Origin: Bacillota bacterium
GTDB taxonomy: Bacteria > Bacillota > Clostridia > Lachnospirales > Lachnospiraceae
DNA: 64,000 nt
Reading direction: 5' to 3'
Assembly (NCBI GenBank): GCA_023663285.1
Contig: JAMPHT010000012.1
Location: 1-64,000 of the forward strand
A model generated the notes under the pieces. The model searched no databases and had not been told where the DNA came from. It saw only the letters and a program-made list of their open reading frames with translations. Both the position numbers and the translations under genes were made by a program. This document shows positions 50,901 through 62,821 of the stretch, piece after piece (position 1 is the stretch's first letter; every line of letters starts with the position of its first letter).

Positions 50901-51928
50901 GTCCGCTGGACATCGTGCTGAATCCCCTGGGCGTGCCTTCCCGTATGAATATTGGACAGGTATTGGAGATCCATCTTTCTCTGGCGGCAAAGGCGCTTGG
51001 GTTCAACGTGTCCACGCCTGTGTTTGACGGCGCGAATGAGACCGATATCATGGACACCCTGGAGCTGGCAAACGATTATGTGAATCTGCCTTTTAATGCC
51101 GCGGAGGCAAAGGAATGGAAAGCGGAGGGAAAGGATACCACGGCGGACGGCAGAGAGTGGTCCGGCGAGACCTTTGAGAGTCTGCACGGAAAGGAACTGC
51201 TTCCGGAGGTGATACAGTATCTGGCTGACAACAGAGAGCAGAGAAGTATATGGAAAGGCGTCACCATCGCCAGGGACGGAAAGGTTCGTCTGAGGGACGG
51301 ACGTACCGGCGAGTATTTTGACAGTCCTGTTACCATTGGCCATATGCACTATTTAAAGCTGCATCATCTGGTGGACGACAAGATCCATGCCCGTTCCACC
51401 GGCCCTTATTCCCTGGTCACCCAGCAGCCCCTGGGCGGCAAGGCGCAGTTTGGCGGACAGCGTTTCGGTGAGATGGAGGTCTGGGCGTTGGAGGCATATG
51501 GCGCATCCTATACCCTGCAGGAGATCCTGACCGTGAAGTCCGATGACGTGGTGGGCCGTGTAAAGACTTATGAGGCAATCATCAAGGGAGACAATATTCC
51601 TGAGCCCGGCATTCCTGAGTCCTTCAAGGTATTGCTGAAGGAGCTGCAGGCGCTGGGACTGGATGTAAGAGTGCTTCGCGACGACCATACCGAGGTGGAG
51701 ATCATGGAGACCATTGATTACGGTGATACCGATTACCGCTATGAGATGGAGGGCGACCGCAAGTACGATGATGATTACGACAACGGCTCTCTTGGCAGGA
51801 TGGGCTATCAGGCGCAGGAGTTCGACGACGAGAGCGGCGAGCTGGTAAGCGCTGATGATGACAGCTTTGACGACGAGGAATTTGAAGCCGATGAGGCGGA
51901 TTTCGAGGGAGACGAGGACTTCGAGTGA
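47990..51928 (+). CDS. rpoB: RNA polymerase beta subunit
   Basis: A 1312-residue core subunit. [18 protein letters not shown] starts the lobe region. The rifampicin-pocket region [20 protein letters not shown] (20 residues) followed by [10 protein letters not shown] is wild-type in appearance. [16 protein letters not shown] and the C-terminal switch and clamp segments are present. The last about 60 residues are strongly acidic ([20 protein letters not shown], 20 residues). The start at 47990 is eight bases after GGGGTG; ATG 47984 is too close. Confidence 0.98.
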   Translation: MEKNRIRPVAGSRVMRMSYARQKEVLEMPNLIEVQKDSYQWFLDEGLREVFDDISPIADYSGSLSLEFVDFELCRDDVKYSIEECKERDATYAAPLTVTVRLYNKEKEEISEHKIFMGDLPLMTETGTFVINGAERVIVSQLVRSPGIYYAVSHDKLGKKLFSCTVIPNRGAWLEYETDSNDVFYVRVDRTRKVPVTVLVRALGIGTNDEIREVFGDEPKIEASFSKDTAENYQEGLLELYKKIRPGEPLSVESAESLINAMFFDPRRYDLAKVGRYKFNKKLAFRNRIRHQVLAADVVDPSTGEVLASAGDKVSAELADTIQNAAVPFVYIQTEEKNVKVLSNMMVDITAFVDCNPRDFGIHERVYYPVLKQILDEFGSDPEKLAEAIKKNVHELVPKHITKEDIIASINYNIHLEYGLGNDDDIDHLGNRRIRAVGELLQNQYRIGLSRMERVVRERMTTHDTDDVSPQSLINIKPVTAAVKEFFGSSQLSQFMDQNNPLAEITHKRRLSALGPGGLSRDRAGFEVRDVHYSHYGRMCPIETPEGPNIGLINSLASYARINEYGFVEAPYRKIDKSNPQNPVVTDEVVYMTADEEDNYHVAQASEALDAEGHFVRNTVSGRYREETSEYPRSMFDYMDVSPRMVFSVATALIPFLQNDDANRALMGSNMQRQAVPLLTTEAPVVGTGMEPKTAEDSGMCILAKKAGTVDYVSSNLIRITYDDGEKAEFKLTKFSRSNQSNCYNQKPIVFKGDHVAEGQVIADGPSTAKGELALGKNPLIGFMTWEGYNYEDAVLLSERLVQEDVYTSVHIEEYEAEARDTKLGPEEITRDVPGVGDDALKDLDDRGIIRIGAEVRAGDILVGKVTPKGETELTAEERLLRAIFGEKAREVRDTSLKVPHGEYGIVVDAKVFTRENCDELSPGVNMAVRIYIAQKRKISVGDKMAGRHGNKGVVSRVLPVEDMPYLPNGRPLDIVLNPLGVPSRMNIGQVLEIHLSLAAKALGFNVSTPVFDGANETDIMDTLELANDYVNLPFNAAEAKEWKAEGKDTTADGREWSGETFESLHGKELLPEVIQYLADNREQRSIWKGVTIARDGKVRLRDGRTGEYFDSPVTIGHMHYLKLHHLVDDKIHARSTGPYSLVTQQPLGGKAQFGGQRFGEMEVWALEAYGASYTLQEILTVKSDDVVGRVKTYEAIIKGDNIPEPGIPESFKVLLKELQALGLDVRVLRDDHTEVEIMETIDYGDTDYRYEMEGDRKYDDDYDNGSLGRMGYQAQEFDDESGELVSADDDSFDDEEFEADEADFEGDEDFE

Positions 51929-51981
51929 AAGGCGACGCTTCGCCTAAATAAATGCTAATAGCTTAGAAGGGAGTACCATTC

Positions 51982-54900
51982 ATGCCGGAAGTTAAAAATG
52001 AAACAGCTTATCAGCCTATGACATTTGACGCAATCAAGATTGGCCTGGCTTCGCCGGAAAAGATCAGGGACTGGTCCCACGGCGAGGTGCTGAAGCCGGA
52101 GACCATCAACTACAGAACCTTAAAGCCGGAAAGAGACGGCCTGTTCTGTGAGAAGATCTTCGGACCCAGCAAGGACTGGGAGTGTCATTGCGGTAAGTAT
52201 AAGAAGATCAGATATAAGGGTGTGGTCTGCGACCGATGCGGCGTTGAAGTGACAAAGGCAAGCGTCCGCAGGGAGCGTATGGGGCATATCGAGCTTGCGG
52301 CTCCCGTGTCCCACATCTGGTATTTTAAAGGTATCCCCAGCCGTATGGGACTGATCCTGGATCTGTCCCCCAGGGTGCTGGAGAAGGTATTGTATTTTGC
52401 GTCCTATATTGTGCTGGATTCCGGAGAGAGCGGCCTTGAGTATAAGCAGATCCTCTCCGAGAAGGAGTATCAGGACGCAAGGGAGAATTACGGGAATAAG
52501 TTCCGCGTCGGTATGGGAGCGGAGGCTATCAAGGAGCTGCTGCAGGCCATTGACCTGGAAACCGAGGCGGCTGAGCTCAAGACGGGCTTAAAAGAGTCCT
52601 CCGGGCAGAAGAGAGCCCGTATCATCAAGAGACTTGAAGTAGTGGAGGCGTTCCGGGAATCCGGCAACAGGCCGGAGTGGATGGTGATGGATGTGATCCC
52701 TGTCATCCCCCCCGATATTCGTCCCATGGTACAGCTGGACGGCGGACGGTTTGCAACCTCTGACCTGAACGATCTGTACAGAAGGATCATCAACAGGAAC
52801 AACCGTTTAAAGAGACTGCTGGAGCTGGGAGCGCCGGACATCATCGTCCGCAACGAGAAGAGAATGCTCCAGGAGGCGGTGGATGCCCTGATCGACAACG
52901 GCAGAAGAGGGCGTCCCGTCACCGGCCCCGGCAACAGGGCCTTGAAGTCCCTTTCCGATATGCTGAAGGGAAAATCCGGACGCTTCCGGCAGAATCTGCT
53001 GGGAAAGCGCGTGGACTATTCCGGACGTTCCGTTATCGTGGTGGGTCCCGAACTGAAGATCTACCAGTGCGGTCTGCCCAAGGAGATGGCCATCGAGCTG
53101 TTCAAGCCCTTTGTGATGAAGGAGCTGGTGGCAAAGGGAATCAGCCAGAACATCAAGAATGCAAAGAAGCTGGTAGATAAAATGGACACCCAGGTATGGG
53201 ATGTGCTGGAGGAGGTCATCAAGGAGCATCCCGTGATGCTGAACCGCGCACCGACACTGCACAGGCTGGGTATCCAGGCATTTGAGCCGATTCTGGTAGA
53301 AGGTAAGGCAATCAAGCTGCATCCGCTGGTTTGTACCGCCTTTAATGCGGACTTTGACGGAGACCAGATGGCGGTGCATCTTCCTCTGTCTGTGGAAGCC
53401 CAGGCGGAGTGCCGTTTCCTGCTGCTGTCTCCCAATAACCTGCTGAAGCCGTCTGACGGCGGCCCTGTGGCCGTTCCTTCTCAGGATATGGTGCTGGGTA
53501 TCTACTATCTGACCCAGGAAAGACCGGGAGCAGTGGGAGAAGGAAAGTTCTTCAAGAGTGTGAACGAGGCGATCCTCGCCTATGAGAATAAGGCGTGTAC
53601 GCTGCATTCCAGGATCACCGTCCGTGTGAGCAGGGTAAACGCCGACGGTAAGGTGGTCAGCGGCAATGTGGAGTCCACCCTGGGGCGTTTCATTTTCAAT
53701 GAGATCCTTCCTCAGGATCTGGGCTATGTGGACAGGACTGATCCGAAGGAATTCCTGAAGCCGGAGGTTGATTTCCATGTAGGCAAAAAGCAGTTGAAGC
53801 AGATCCTGGAAAAGGTCATCAACACCCACGGCGCAGTGAGGACCGCAGAGGTGCTGGACGACGTGAAATCTATCGGTTACAAGTACTCCACCAGAGCGGC
53901 AATGACCGTATCCATCTCGGATATGACTGTGCCGGAGCGCAAGGCGGAGCTGTTGGCGAAGGCCCAGGATACGGTAGATAAGATCGCCGCTGATTTCCGA
54001 AGAGGTCTGACTACCGAGGAGGAGCGTTACCGTGCGGTGGTGGAGACCTGGAACGAGACGGATAAAGAATTGACGGATGTGCTGCTTGCCGGGCTGGATA
54101 AGTACAACAACATCTTTATGATGGCCGATTCCGGCGCCCGTGGTTCCAACCAGCAGATCAAGCAGCTTGCGGGTATGCGCGGACTGATGGCGGATACCAC
54201 CGGACGTACCATTGAACTGCCCATTAAATCCAATTTCCGTGAGGGCCTGGATGTGCTGGAGTATTTCATGTCCGCACACGGCGCCCGGAAGGGACTGTCC
54301 GATACCGCGCTGCGTACCGCCGACTCCGGTTATCTGACCAGGCGAATGGTAGACGTTTCACAGGAGCTGTCCATTCGGGAGACGGACTGCAGCGAGGGGA
54401 GGGATGAGATCCCCGGTATCGTGGTAAAGGCGTTCATGGACGGCAAGGAGACTATCGAGAGCCTGAAGGACAGGATCATAGGAAGATATTCCTGCGAGGA
54501 TATTTATGATAGAGACGGCAACATGATCGTAAAGCACAACCACATGATCACCCCCAGCCGCGCGGCAAGGATCTTGAGTGTGGTGGACGATGAGGGCGAG
54601 CCGGCCATAAAGGAAGTGAAGATCCGCACCATCCTGACCTGCCGTTCCCATGTGGGTATCTGTGCAAAGTGCTACGGCGCAAATATGGCGACCGGCGAGG
54701 CGGTGCAGGTGGGCGAGGCGGTAGGTATCATTGCCGCACAGTCCATCGGTGAGCCCGGTACCCAGCTGACAATGAGAACCTTCCATACAGGCGGCGTTGC
54801 CGGCGACGATATCACACAGGGTCTCCCCCGTGTAGAGGAGCTGTTTGAGGCAAGGAAGCCCAAGGGACTGGCGATCATCGCGGAGTTTGCCGGCACTGTT

Positions 54901-55698
54901 GAGATAAAGGATACCAAGAAAAAGCGGGAAGTGGTCATTAGCAATAGTGAGACAGGGGAATCTAAGGCATACCTGATTCCTTACGGCTCCCGTATCAAGG
55001 TGGTGGACGGACAGGTGCTGGAGGCCGGAGACGAGTTGACGGAAGGCTCTGTCAACCCTCACGATCTGCTGAAGATCAAAGGGATCCGCTCCGTGCAGGA
55101 TTATATGCTCCGGGAGGTACAGAGGGTCTACCGTCTGCAGGGCGTTGACATCGCGGATAAGCATATCGAGGTGATCGTCCGGCAGATGCTGAAGAAGGTC
55201 CGCATTGAGAACAATGGGGACACGGATTTCCTGCCCGGCACACTGGTGGATGTTCTGGAATACGAGGATATAAACGAGGAGCTGGCAGCCCAGGGCAAAG
55301 AGCCCGCAGAGGGCAAGCAGGTACTGCTGGGTATCACCAAGGCGGCGCTGGCAACCAATTCCTTCCTGTCGGCGGCTTCCTTCCAGGAGACTACCAAGGT
55401 CTTGACGGAAGCGGCAATCAAGGGTAAGGTGGATAATCTGATCGGCCTGAAGGAAAATGTCATCATCGGTAAGCTGATTCCTGTGGGTACGGGAATGAAG
55501 AGATACCGTAACACAAGATTAAGCACAGACGAGATAGAGACCATTTCCATCAATGAGCTTGATACCGAGGCGGATGAAGAAATACCGGATGTGGAAGCAG
55601 AAGCAGTAATGGAAGCCGTTGCGGATCTGGAGGAAGATACAGAGGCAGAAGAGATCGAGACAGAAGAAACAGAAGCGGTTGCCGTAACTGAATCATAA
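51982..55698 (+). CDS. rpoC: RNA polymerase beta' subunit
   Basis: A 1238-residue subunit carrying the catalytic centre. The N-terminal zinc site is [20 protein letters not shown] (20 residues). [12 protein letters not shown] (about residues 453-464) holds the three Mg-binding aspartates. The trigger loop region [20 protein letters not shown] (20 residues) and the second zinc-type cysteines ([13 protein letters not shown]) follow. The end is an acidic Glu/Ala-rich tail. It lies 53 bp after rpoB and is followed by a terminator. Confidence 0.98.
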   Translation: MPEVKNETAYQPMTFDAIKIGLASPEKIRDWSHGEVLKPETINYRTLKPERDGLFCEKIFGPSKDWECHCGKYKKIRYKGVVCDRCGVEVTKASVRRERMGHIELAAPVSHIWYFKGIPSRMGLILDLSPRVLEKVLYFASYIVLDSGESGLEYKQILSEKEYQDARENYGNKFRVGMGAEAIKELLQAIDLETEAAELKTGLKESSGQKRARIIKRLEVVEAFRESGNRPEWMVMDVIPVIPPDIRPMVQLDGGRFATSDLNDLYRRIINRNNRLKRLLELGAPDIIVRNEKRMLQEAVDALIDNGRRGRPVTGPGNRALKSLSDMLKGKSGRFRQNLLGKRVDYSGRSVIVVGPELKIYQCGLPKEMAIELFKPFVMKELVAKGISQNIKNAKKLVDKMDTQVWDVLEEVIKEHPVMLNRAPTLHRLGIQAFEPILVEGKAIKLHPLVCTAFNADFDGDQMAVHLPLSVEAQAECRFLLLSPNNLLKPSDGGPVAVPSQDMVLGIYYLTQERPGAVGEGKFFKSVNEAILAYENKACTLHSRITVRVSRVNADGKVVSGNVESTLGRFIFNEILPQDLGYVDRTDPKEFLKPEVDFHVGKKQLKQILEKVINTHGAVRTAEVLDDVKSIGYKYSTRAAMTVSISDMTVPERKAELLAKAQDTVDKIAADFRRGLTTEEERYRAVVETWNETDKELTDVLLAGLDKYNNIFMMADSGARGSNQQIKQLAGMRGLMADTTGRTIELPIKSNFREGLDVLEYFMSAHGARKGLSDTALRTADSGYLTRRMVDVSQELSIRETDCSEGRDEIPGIVVKAFMDGKETIESLKDRIIGRYSCEDIYDRDGNMIVKHNHMITPSRAARILSVVDDEGEPAIKEVKIRTILTCRSHVGICAKCYGANMATGEAVQVGEAVGIIAAQSIGEPGTQLTMRTFHTGGVAGDDITQGLPRVEELFEARKPKGLAIIAEFAGTVEIKDTKKKREVVISNSETGESKAYLIPYGSRIKVVDGQVLEAGDELTEGSVNPHDLLKIKGIRSVQDYMLREVQRVYRLQGVDIADKHIEVIVRQMLKKVRIENNGDTDFLPGTLVDVLEYEDINEELAAQGKEPAEGKQVLLGITKAALATNSFLSAASFQETTKVLTEAAIKGKVDNLIGLKENVIIGKLIPVGTGMKRYRNTRLSTDEIETISINELDTEADEEIPDVEAEAVMEAVADLEEDTEAEEIETEETEAVAVTES

Positions 55699-55729
55699 GC
55701 CCTGCCGGAAAAGGCAGAATAAAAGGAGG

Positions 55730-55759
55730 GGGAAGAGGGGTTTATCTCTCTTCCCTTTT
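55730..55759 (+). terminator. Terminator of rpoBC
   Basis: GGGAAGAG pairs with CTCTTCCC around a 10-nt loop, followed by four T. A smaller hairpin CTGCC...GGCAG precedes it at about 55702. Confidence 0.65.
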
Positions 55760-55803
55760 CTGCACAGAAGGAAGTATGAGGGTCTGTTTGAAGGAGGAAT
55801 ACA

Positions 55804-56118
55804 ATGAAAGAGAGAAGGCGGGTCGAACGCACAAAGTATACGGCGATGAACGTGATCATCATCTGTGATACCGAGGAGAAATATTATATCAAGATAGAGA
55901 ATGTAAGTCCCCTTGGCATGGGAATCAGGATGCCGGCGGGAAGCCCGGACATTGTGGGGAAGGATGTTATCGTGGTGGCGGAGTGCGTGGTGATGTTTGC
56001 GGTGGTGCGCCGCATGGTTCCCGGTGAGGACGGCAGTATTGAAGTGGGAATCGAAGGAAAGCCCTTTACGGAGGAAATGCTGAAGTGCCTGTATGAGAAT
56101 GTGGGGAAAGGATCGTGA
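55804..56118 (+). CDS. PilZ-domain protein (predicted c-di-GMP receptor)
   Basis: A 104-residue single-domain protein. The N-terminal RRRVERTKY matches the RxxxR half of the c-di-GMP site, and IENVSPLGMGI matches the (D/N)xSxxG half, at the spacing normal for PilZ domains. Such proteins change conformation on binding c-di-GMP and often steer polysaccharide export or motility. AAGGAGG lies upstream. It is followed six bases later by rfbD and then Wzz-like and EpsG genes, suggesting c-di-GMP control of surface polymer. Confidence 0.88.
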   Translation: MKERRRVERTKYTAMNVIIICDTEEKYYIKIENVSPLGMGIRMPAGSPDIVGKDVIVVAECVVMFAVVRRMVPGEDGSIEVGIEGKPFTEEMLKCLYENVGKGS

Positions 56119-56124
56119 GCTATT

Positions 56125-56985
56125 ATGAAGGTTTTTGTGACGGGTGTGAAGGGACAGCTGGGCTACGACGTGATGAATGAGCTGGCAAAGCGCGGTATAC
56201 AGGCAGTAGGAGCAGATATTGACGAGATGGACGTCACAGACGCGGTATGTGTGGAGCGCGTCATCAGGGAAGCCGCGCCTGACGCGGTGATCCACTGCGC
56301 CGCCTACACGGCGGTGGATGCCGCTGAGGAAAACGAGGAGCTCTGCCGCAGAGTGAATGCAGACGGCCCCCGTAATATCGCTTCGGTATGCAGGAAGCTG
56401 GATATAAAAATGTTGTATATCAGCACCGACTATGTGTTCAGCGGCCGGGGTGAGCGTCCCTGGGAGCCGGAGGACGAGAGAGAGCCTCAAAGCGTGTACG
56501 GCAGGACGAAGTACGAGGGGGAGCTGGCGGTCCAGGAGCTGCTGGACAAGTATTTTATCGTGCGCATTGCCTGGGTGTTCGGAATCAACGGGAAGAACTT
56601 TGTGAAAACCATGCTGAAGCTGGCCGAGAGCCACGATACCATACGGGTGGTGAACGATCAGTTCGGCTCGCCCACCTACACATACGACCTGGCGCGGCTG
56701 CTGGTGGATATGGTGCTCACGGAAAAGTACGGCGTGTATCATGCCACCAACGAAGGAAGCTGTTCCTGGTATGACTTTGCCTGCGCTATCTTCAAAGAGG
56801 CCGGCGTCGCGGTAAAGGTGGTGCCTGTGACTACACAGGAGTACGGCGCAAAGGCAAAGCGCCCTGCGAACAGCCGTATGAATAAGGACAAGCTGACGGA
56901 GAACGGCTTTGAGCGGCTGCCCTCCTGGCAGGACGCCCTGGGCAGATATGTGAGGCAGCTGCAGGAAAACGGGGGGATATTGTGA
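56125..56985 (+). CDS. rfbD: dTDP-4-dehydrorhamnose reductase (RmlD/RfbD family)
   Basis: A 286-residue short-chain dehydrogenase that yields dTDP-L-rhamnose. FVTGVKGQLGYDV is the NAD(P) loop. DVTDA, the AAYTAVDAAEENEE segment, ISTDYVFSG and the catalytic YGRTKYEGE (Tyr-x-x-x-Lys) are intact, with the C-terminal RPANSRMN motif. The companion rmlA, rmlB and rmlC genes are not in this window, so it depends on copies elsewhere. Confidence 0.93.
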   Translation: MKVFVTGVKGQLGYDVMNELAKRGIQAVGADIDEMDVTDAVCVERVIREAAPDAVIHCAAYTAVDAAEENEELCRRVNADGPRNIASVCRKLDIKMLYISTDYVFSGRGERPWEPEDEREPQSVYGRTKYEGELAVQELLDKYFIVRIAWVFGINGKNFVKTMLKLAESHDTIRVVNDQFGSPTYTYDLARLLVDMVLTEKYGVYHATNEGSCSWYDFACAIFKEAGVAVKVVPVTTQEYGAKAKRPANSRMNKDKLTENGFERLPSWQDALGRYVRQLQENGGIL

Positions 56986-57047
56986 CGTAAGACCGCAGTG
57001 CAGAAGGCGGTAGAGTTGTTTCGGGAATCGGTGGGAGGCTGTTTATA

Positions 57048-58061
57048 ATGTGGGAATGCGAATACAGCAGAGAGCCTGTGGACTACAGATTGTTATGGAT
57101 CAGATTCCTGCGGAAGATCTGGATCCTTCCGGGAGCTGCAGTGGTTGGCATGGCCCTGGCGGGAGTATGTCATTTTTATGTCAAAACGGTGGCAGGAGGC
57201 GGAAGGACCTATCAGACGGAGTCGATTTTTTATATTGATTTTGCGGAGGACGCCCAGGGAGAACAATATGACTATTATAACTATTTTACCTGGGGCGAGG
57301 TGATCCATACGGACTTTTTCACGGAGCTTGTCAGCGAGGAAATGGGAGGGACACTTTCCGAAGAGGAAATCATTTCCTATATCACAGCCACGGTGGATTC
57401 GGATGTGCGTTATCTCTATGTGCGCTGCAACACCCATTCTCCGGAGCTTTCGGTGAAGCTGGCGTCCGTCATGGAGGAAGTGGTTCCGAGATTTGCGGCT
57501 ATCAGGAAAGAAATACAGGCCATTGAGTTGGCGAAGGCCGGAGACAATGCGAAGGACAGTTCAAATCTCAGAATGGGAAATGCGTGCTTGCTGGGGGGCT
57601 GCCTGGGAGTTGGAATCGCAGTGCTTTGGATATTGATCGCGCTGATAACGGACACGGCGGTCTATATTCCCGCCGCCATTGAAAAAAGATACCATATCAC
57701 CTGCCTTGGAGCGCCGTTCATGCCGGAATTTGCACCGAACTGGAGCTATGTTCTGAAAGATTCCGTAAAGGTTGCAATGGTTTTTGCGGACGCTGAGCTT
57801 CGGGATGAGGAATGGGAGCTTCCGGCAGATAGTAAGCGGGAGCTGATAAGCTGCAAAAATCCTGTGGAGCATCCGGAAGAATTGGACAGGATACGGGAAT
57901 GTGAAGCGGTGGTCATTATATTGGAGGCGGGCCGCAAAAACGATAAGGTATTTGAACGGCTGCTGGAACAGCTTGGCCGCCAGGATATAAAGGTCACTGC
58001 CGTGGTCCTGGCTTCCGCCGACAGGAAATTGCTTTCCTCATATTATAGGAGCAGGAAATGA
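57048..58061 (+). CDS. Wzz-like chain-length/kinase-modulator protein with BY-kinase-like tail
   Basis: A 337-residue membrane protein. Two transmembrane helices (about residues 25-45, LPGAAVVGMALAGVCHFYV; about 182-202, LLGGCLGVGIAVLWILIALI) flank an extracytoplasmic domain. This is the form of polysaccharide co-polymerases such as Wzz/CpsC. A cytoplasmic C-terminal domain of about 130 residues ends RECEAVVIILEAGRKNDKVF and IKVTAVVLASADRKLLSSYY. That resembles the last third of CpsD-type tyrosine kinases but has no Walker A loop, so kinase activity is unlikely. It is coupled to epsG by an ATGA overlap. Confidence 0.8.
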   Translation: MWECEYSREPVDYRLLWIRFLRKIWILPGAAVVGMALAGVCHFYVKTVAGGGRTYQTESIFYIDFAEDAQGEQYDYYNYFTWGEVIHTDFFTELVSEEMGGTLSEEEIISYITATVDSDVRYLYVRCNTHSPELSVKLASVMEEVVPRFAAIRKEIQAIELAKAGDNAKDSSNLRMGNACLLGGCLGVGIAVLWILIALITDTAVYIPAAIEKRYHITCLGAPFMPEFAPNWSYVLKDSVKVAMVFADAELRDEEWELPADSKRELISCKNPVEHPEELDRIRECEAVVIILEAGRKNDKVFERLLEQLGRQDIKVTAVVLASADRKLLSSYYRSRK

Positions 58062-59158
58062 TTCTGTATCTACTGGTAACGGCGCTTACCGTTTTTATGG
58101 CGTATTTTGTAAACAGCGCTTACGCGGGAAAACAAAAGAGTATGGTCAGAACGACAGGAAAAAATCGGCAGGAGCTGCTGAACACGGTGCTCCTGGCGGG
58201 GATCTTTACGGTCTTGTTTGCGCTGTCCGCATTGAGAGTCGGCATCGGAAACGATTACTGGGTATACAGGTATGATTTCCTGCACATCATAAACAGGGAT
58301 ACGGGGGTATCCTATGAGGTGGGTTTTCAGGCGCTGGTAAAGGTACTGCAGGGGCTGTTCGGATATGATAATTATAAGATCGTATTTGCGGTCATGGCGT
58401 TCCTGACCTGCTTTTTCTTTCTGAAGGGCCTGTTCCGCAACGGGGACTGGTTTGGGATGACCTTTTTCCTCTTCATGGCAAACGGCTTTTATTTCATGAG
58501 CTTCAGCAATGTGCGGTATTATTTTGTGCTGGCAGTCTGTGCTTATGCCATGGGGTTTGTGTTTGAGCAGGATCATGTCCGGTTTATAGCCTGGATCGTG
58601 CTTGCCGCGTTTTTTCACAAGTCCGTGCTGCTGGTCATACCGGTCTATCTCATTGCCTGGTATCTGAGGTGGAACAAAAAGACGGTATGGCTGATCCCGA
58701 CGGCCTGCGTGACGCTTTTGGCGGGCAAGCCGTTATTCCGGTGGCTGATGTTCGTATTTTACCCGTATTATGAGGGGGATCTGCTTCTGGACGTGGAGAC
58801 GGTCTCCTATGCTAATATCGCGAAATGCCTGGCGGTATTGATCTTATCGCTGATCTACTATAAAAAGGGGATCAGAGGGAACCGGAAAGCGGAAATGCTC
58901 TTTAACCTGAATCTTTTTGCGCTGATGATCTACAGCTTCGGGTATTATATTCTGGAGACATCCAGGATATGCTATTATATGGTGCTGGGGCATATTTTTC
59001 TGATACCGCTGGTGTTAAAGTCCATAGAGAATAAGCGGCAGAGAAGGTTTTTCACAGGTTCCGTCATACTGGCCTACACGGCGTATCTGGTGATATTCCT
59101 GCTGAAGGGCAGGGAGTCCACGGTCATGATCCTGCCCTATTTGACATGGCTGTTCTAA
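58058..59158 (+). CDS. EpsG-family membrane protein (polysaccharide polymerase-like)
   Basis: A 366-residue polytopic membrane protein with about 9-10 hydrophobic helices. RVGIGNDYWVYRYDF and YEVGFQALVKVL form the first extracytoplasmic loop, the diagnostic region of EpsG/Wzy-like proteins that act in assembly of exopolysaccharide. FFHKSVLLVIPVYLIAWY (18 residues) carries another conserved His-Lys-Ser. It ends the pilZ-rfbD-Wzz-like-epsG unit. Confidence 0.85.
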   Translation: MILYLLVTALTVFMAYFVNSAYAGKQKSMVRTTGKNRQELLNTVLLAGIFTVLFALSALRVGIGNDYWVYRYDFLHIINRDTGVSYEVGFQALVKVLQGLFGYDNYKIVFAVMAFLTCFFFLKGLFRNGDWFGMTFFLFMANGFYFMSFSNVRYYFVLAVCAYAMGFVFEQDHVRFIAWIVLAAFFHKSVLLVIPVYLIAWYLRWNKKTVWLIPTACVTLLAGKPLFRWLMFVFYPYYEGDLLLDVETVSYANIAKCLAVLILSLIYYKKGIRGNRKAEMLFNLNLFALMIYSFGYYILETSRICYYMVLGHIFLIPLVLKSIENKRQRRFFTGSVILAYTAYLVIFLLKGRESTVMILPYLTWLF

Positions 59159-59258
59159 CTGTTTTCCCTGCCGCTGCCTGGCGCAGGACAGAACTGTTGC
59201 GGCAGACTTTTCGTCTGGCAGAAAGCGCAGAAAAACCTTCGGACCGGCGAAAAAACAG

Positions 59259-59287
59259 TTGACAACGCGCCGGCAAACGGCTATACT
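59259..59287 (+). promoter_or_regulatory. Promoter of the str operon
   Basis: TTGACA and TATACT with a 17-bp spacer, 82 bp before rpsL. Confidence 0.82.
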
Positions 59288-59368
59288 AATATAGCGTGCG
59301 CACGGACGCACTGTTTTGTGTGTCCTGCAGGCGTAAAAATATTATATTTCAGAAAGAGGTGAAACAGA

Positions 59369-59791
59369 ATGCCGACATTTAACCAGTTAGTGAGAAAAGG
59401 ACGTCAGACCACTGTAAAGAAGTCTACTGCGCCTGCTCTGCAGAAAGGCTACAACTCCCTTCACAAGAAGGCGACCAATGTATCCGCTCCCCAGAAGCGC
59501 GGCGTATGTACCGCAGTTAAGACCGCGACTCCTAAGAAGCCTAACTCAGCGCTCAGAAAGATTGCCAGAGTACGTCTCTCCAACGGGATCGAAGTGACAA
59601 GCTACATTCCCGGAGAAGGCCACAATCTGCAGGAGCACAGCGTTGTACTGATCCGTGGTGGCAGGGTAAAGGATCTGCCCGGTACCAGATACCACATCAT
59701 CCGTGGTACCCTTGATACCGCAGGTGTTGCCAACAGGAAGCAGGCTCGTTCCAAGTATGGCGCTAAGAGGCCCAAGGAAGCTAAGAAGTAA
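59369..59791 (+). CDS. rpsL: 30S ribosomal protein S12
   Basis: A 140-residue decoding-centre protein. [18 protein letters not shown] opens it. [20 protein letters not shown] (20 residues) holds the lysine altered in streptomycin resistance (PKKPNSA, unaltered), and the [10 protein letters not shown] and [10 protein letters not shown] loops are normal. AAAGAGGTGA lies upstream. It is first in the str operon. Confidence 0.98.
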   Translation: MPTFNQLVRKGRQTTVKKSTAPALQKGYNSLHKKATNVSAPQKRGVCTAVKTATPKKPNSALRKIARVRLSNGIEVTSYIPGEGHNLQEHSVVLIRGGRVKDLPGTRYHIIRGTLDTAGVANRKQARSKYGAKRPKEAKK

Positions 59792-59882
59792 TTAGCCTCC
59801 GGCTCAGACTGTTGACGCTGTTGCGTCAGTTTTGTACCACAAAAACGAAACTAAGATAAGTGTTGGAATTCTGTCATGATAA

Positions 59883-60449
<567 letters not shown>

Positions 60450-60471
60450 ATCAATATAGGAGGAAAAAATC

Positions 60472-62634
60472 TTGGCTGGAAGAGAATATCCGTTAGAGAG
60501 AACCAGAAATATAGGAATCATGGCTCATATCGATGCGGGTAAGACCACATTGACAGAGCGTATTCTGTATTATACTGGCGTAAACTACAAGATAGGTGAT
60601 ACTCATGAAGGCACTGCCACCATGGACTGGATGGAGCAGGAGCAGGAAAGAGGTATTACCATCACATCTGCAGCTACAACCTGCCACTGGACGTTGGAAA
60701 AAGAGACCAAGCCCTGTGAAGGCGCGTTGGAGCACCGTATCAACATTATAGATACTCCTGGCCACGTTGACTTTACTGTGGAGGTAGAGCGTTCCCTTCG
60801 TGTTTTGGACGGCGCTGTGGGCGTTTTCTGCGCAAAGGGCGGTGTGGAGCCTCAGTCCGAGAACGTCTGGCGTCAGGCTGACACCTACAACGTACCCCGT
60901 ATGGCGTTCATCAACAAGATGGACATTCTGGGTGCAAACTTCTACGGTGCAGTGGAGCAGATCAGGACGAGACTTGGGAAAAATGCCATCGTTCTTCAGC
61001 TGCCTATCGGCAAGGAGGATGATTTCAAGGGAGTCATCGACCTGTTTGAGATGAAGGCGTATATCTATAATGACGACAAGGGTGAGGACATCACGGTCAC
61101 GGATGATCTGGGCGATATGAAGGACGATGCGGAGTTGTATCGTTCCGAGCTGATAGAGAAGATCTGTGAGCTGGATGACGACCTGATGATGATGTATCTG
61201 GAGGGTGAGGAGCCTTCCGTAGAAGAAATGAAAAAGGTTCTGCGCAAGGCGACCTGCGAGTGTACCGCGGTTCCCGTATGCTGTGGTTCCGCATACCGCA
61301 ACAGGGGCGTGCAGAAGCTTCTGGACGCGATCCTGGAGTATATGCCTGCGCCTACAGATATCCCAGCTATCAAGGGGACGGATCTGGACGGCAATGAGGT
61401 GGTGAGACATTCCTCTGACGAGGAGCCTTTCTCCGCTCTGGCATTCAAGATCATGGCGGATCCTTTCGTAGGAAAGCTTGCGTTTTTCCGCGTGTATTCA
61501 GGCAGCATGAACTCCGGTTCCTATGTGCTGAATGCCACAAAAGATAAGAAAGAGCGTGTGGGACGTATCCTGCAGATGCACGCAAACAAGCGTGCGGAGC
61601 TGGATAAGGTCTATTCCGGTGATATTGCGGCGGCAGTGGGCTTTAAGTTTACCACTACAGGAGACACCATCTGCGACGAGCAGCATCCCGTGATCCTGGA
61701 GTCCATGGAGTTCCCTGAGCCCGTTATCGAGCTGGCTATCGAGCCCAAAACAAAAGCAGGCCAGGGTAAGATGGGCGAGGCGCTGGCAAAGCTGGCGGAG
61801 GAAGATCCCACTTTCCGCGCTCATACAAACCAGGAGACCGGCCAGACCATTATTGCAGGTATGGGCGAGCTCCATCTGGAGATCATCGTAGACCGTCTGC
61901 TTCGTGAGTTCAAGGTAGAGGCTAACGTAGGCGCACCTCAGGTTGCGTATAAGGAAGCTTTCACTAAGGCTGTAGAGGTGGATTCCAAGTATGCCAAGCA
62001 GTCCGGCGGACGTGGACAGTACGGTCACTGTAAGGTCAAGTTCGAGCCTGTGGAAGCAAACTGCGAGAAATTTGAGTTCGATCCCAAGGCGAATATCCTG
62101 ATCAACGAGCCTCCTGTGCTGCTGTTTGAGTCCACCGTTGTGGGCGGCTCCATCCCCAAGGAATATATTCCTGCAGTGGGAGAGGGTATCAGGGAAGCGG
62201 CTCAGGCCGGCATCCTTGGCGGATTCCCTGTGCTGGGCGTTCATGCAAATGTATATGACGGCTCCTATCACGAGGTAGACTCCTCTGAGATGGCCTTCCA
62301 CATCGCCGGTTCCATGGCATTCAAGGAGGCTATGCAGAAGGCGGCGCCCGTGCTGCTTGAGCCTATTATGAAGGTAGAGGTCACCATGCCTGAGGAATAT
62401 ATGGGCGACGTGATCGGCGACCTGAACTCCCGCCGTGGACGTGTGGAGGGTATGGATGATATCGGAGGCGGCAAGATGGTGCGCGCATTCGTTCCTCTTG
62501 CAGAGATGTTCGGATACTCTACCGACCTTCGTTCCAGGACCCAGGGACGCGGTAACTACTCCATGTTCTTTGAGAAGTATGAGCCGGTTCCCAAGAACGT
62601 GCAGGAAAAGGTGCTGGCAGCCAAGAAAGGCTGA
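60472..62634 (+). CDS. fusA: Elongation factor G
   Basis: A 720-residue translocation GTPase. G1 is AHIDAGKTT, the switch region has [10 protein letters not shown]3 is DTPGHVDF and G4 is NKMD. Domains II-V follow, with [14 protein letters not shown] and the C-terminal SRRGRVEGM. The start codon is TTG, preceded by TAGGAGGA at a good distance, and no ATG gives a complete N-terminus. Normal str operon position. Confidence 0.98.
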   Translation: MAGREYPLERTRNIGIMAHIDAGKTTLTERILYYTGVNYKIGDTHEGTATMDWMEQEQERGITITSAATTCHWTLEKETKPCEGALEHRINIIDTPGHVDFTVEVERSLRVLDGAVGVFCAKGGVEPQSENVWRQADTYNVPRMAFINKMDILGANFYGAVEQIRTRLGKNAIVLQLPIGKEDDFKGVIDLFEMKAYIYNDDKGEDITVTDDLGDMKDDAELYRSELIEKICELDDDLMMMYLEGEEPSVEEMKKVLRKATCECTAVPVCCGSAYRNRGVQKLLDAILEYMPAPTDIPAIKGTDLDGNEVVRHSSDEEPFSALAFKIMADPFVGKLAFFRVYSGSMNSGSYVLNATKDKKERVGRILQMHANKRAELDKVYSGDIAAAVGFKFTTTGDTICDEQHPVILESMEFPEPVIELAIEPKTKAGQGKMGEALAKLAEEDPTFRAHTNQETGQTIIAGMGELHLEIIVDRLLREFKVEANVGAPQVAYKEAFTKAVEVDSKYAKQSGGRGQYGHCKVKFEPVEANCEKFEFDPKANILINEPPVLLFESTVVGGSIPKEYIPAVGEGIREAAQAGILGGFPVLGVHANVYDGSYHEVDSSEMAFHIAGSMAFKEAMQKAAPVLLEPIMKVEVTMPEEYMGDVIGDLNSRRGRVEGMDDIGGGKMVRAFVPLAEMFGYSTDLRSRTQGRGNYSMFFEKYEPVPKNVQEKVLAAKKG

Positions 62635-62693
62635 TCGTCTATAGGGTAAATACCGGATTTTCATGCCGGACTGTATATTAGTAAAAAAATTAC

Positions 62694-62722
62694 TTGAAAA
62701 ACCTTTGGTTATTTAATATAAT
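62694..62722 (+). promoter_or_regulatory. Promoter of tuf
   Basis: TTGAAA and a perfect TATAAT with a 17-bp spacer, 100 bp before the tuf start, so tuf can be expressed apart from fusA. Confidence 0.8.
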
Positions 62723-62821
62723 CAAAAGTAGCCGAGTAAAAAAGCGCCGAGTGTGCGGAAGTGCGATTCGGCGGGAAAGATAACAAAACAAGATTCATTA
62801 ATTTGAAGGAGGACTTTAATA

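Noticed and set aside
49874-51349. 491-residue open frame antisense to rpoB, and a similar one antisense to rpoC (52807-54279)
   Set aside because: Antisense shadows of highly conserved genes, with no motifs and no promoter.
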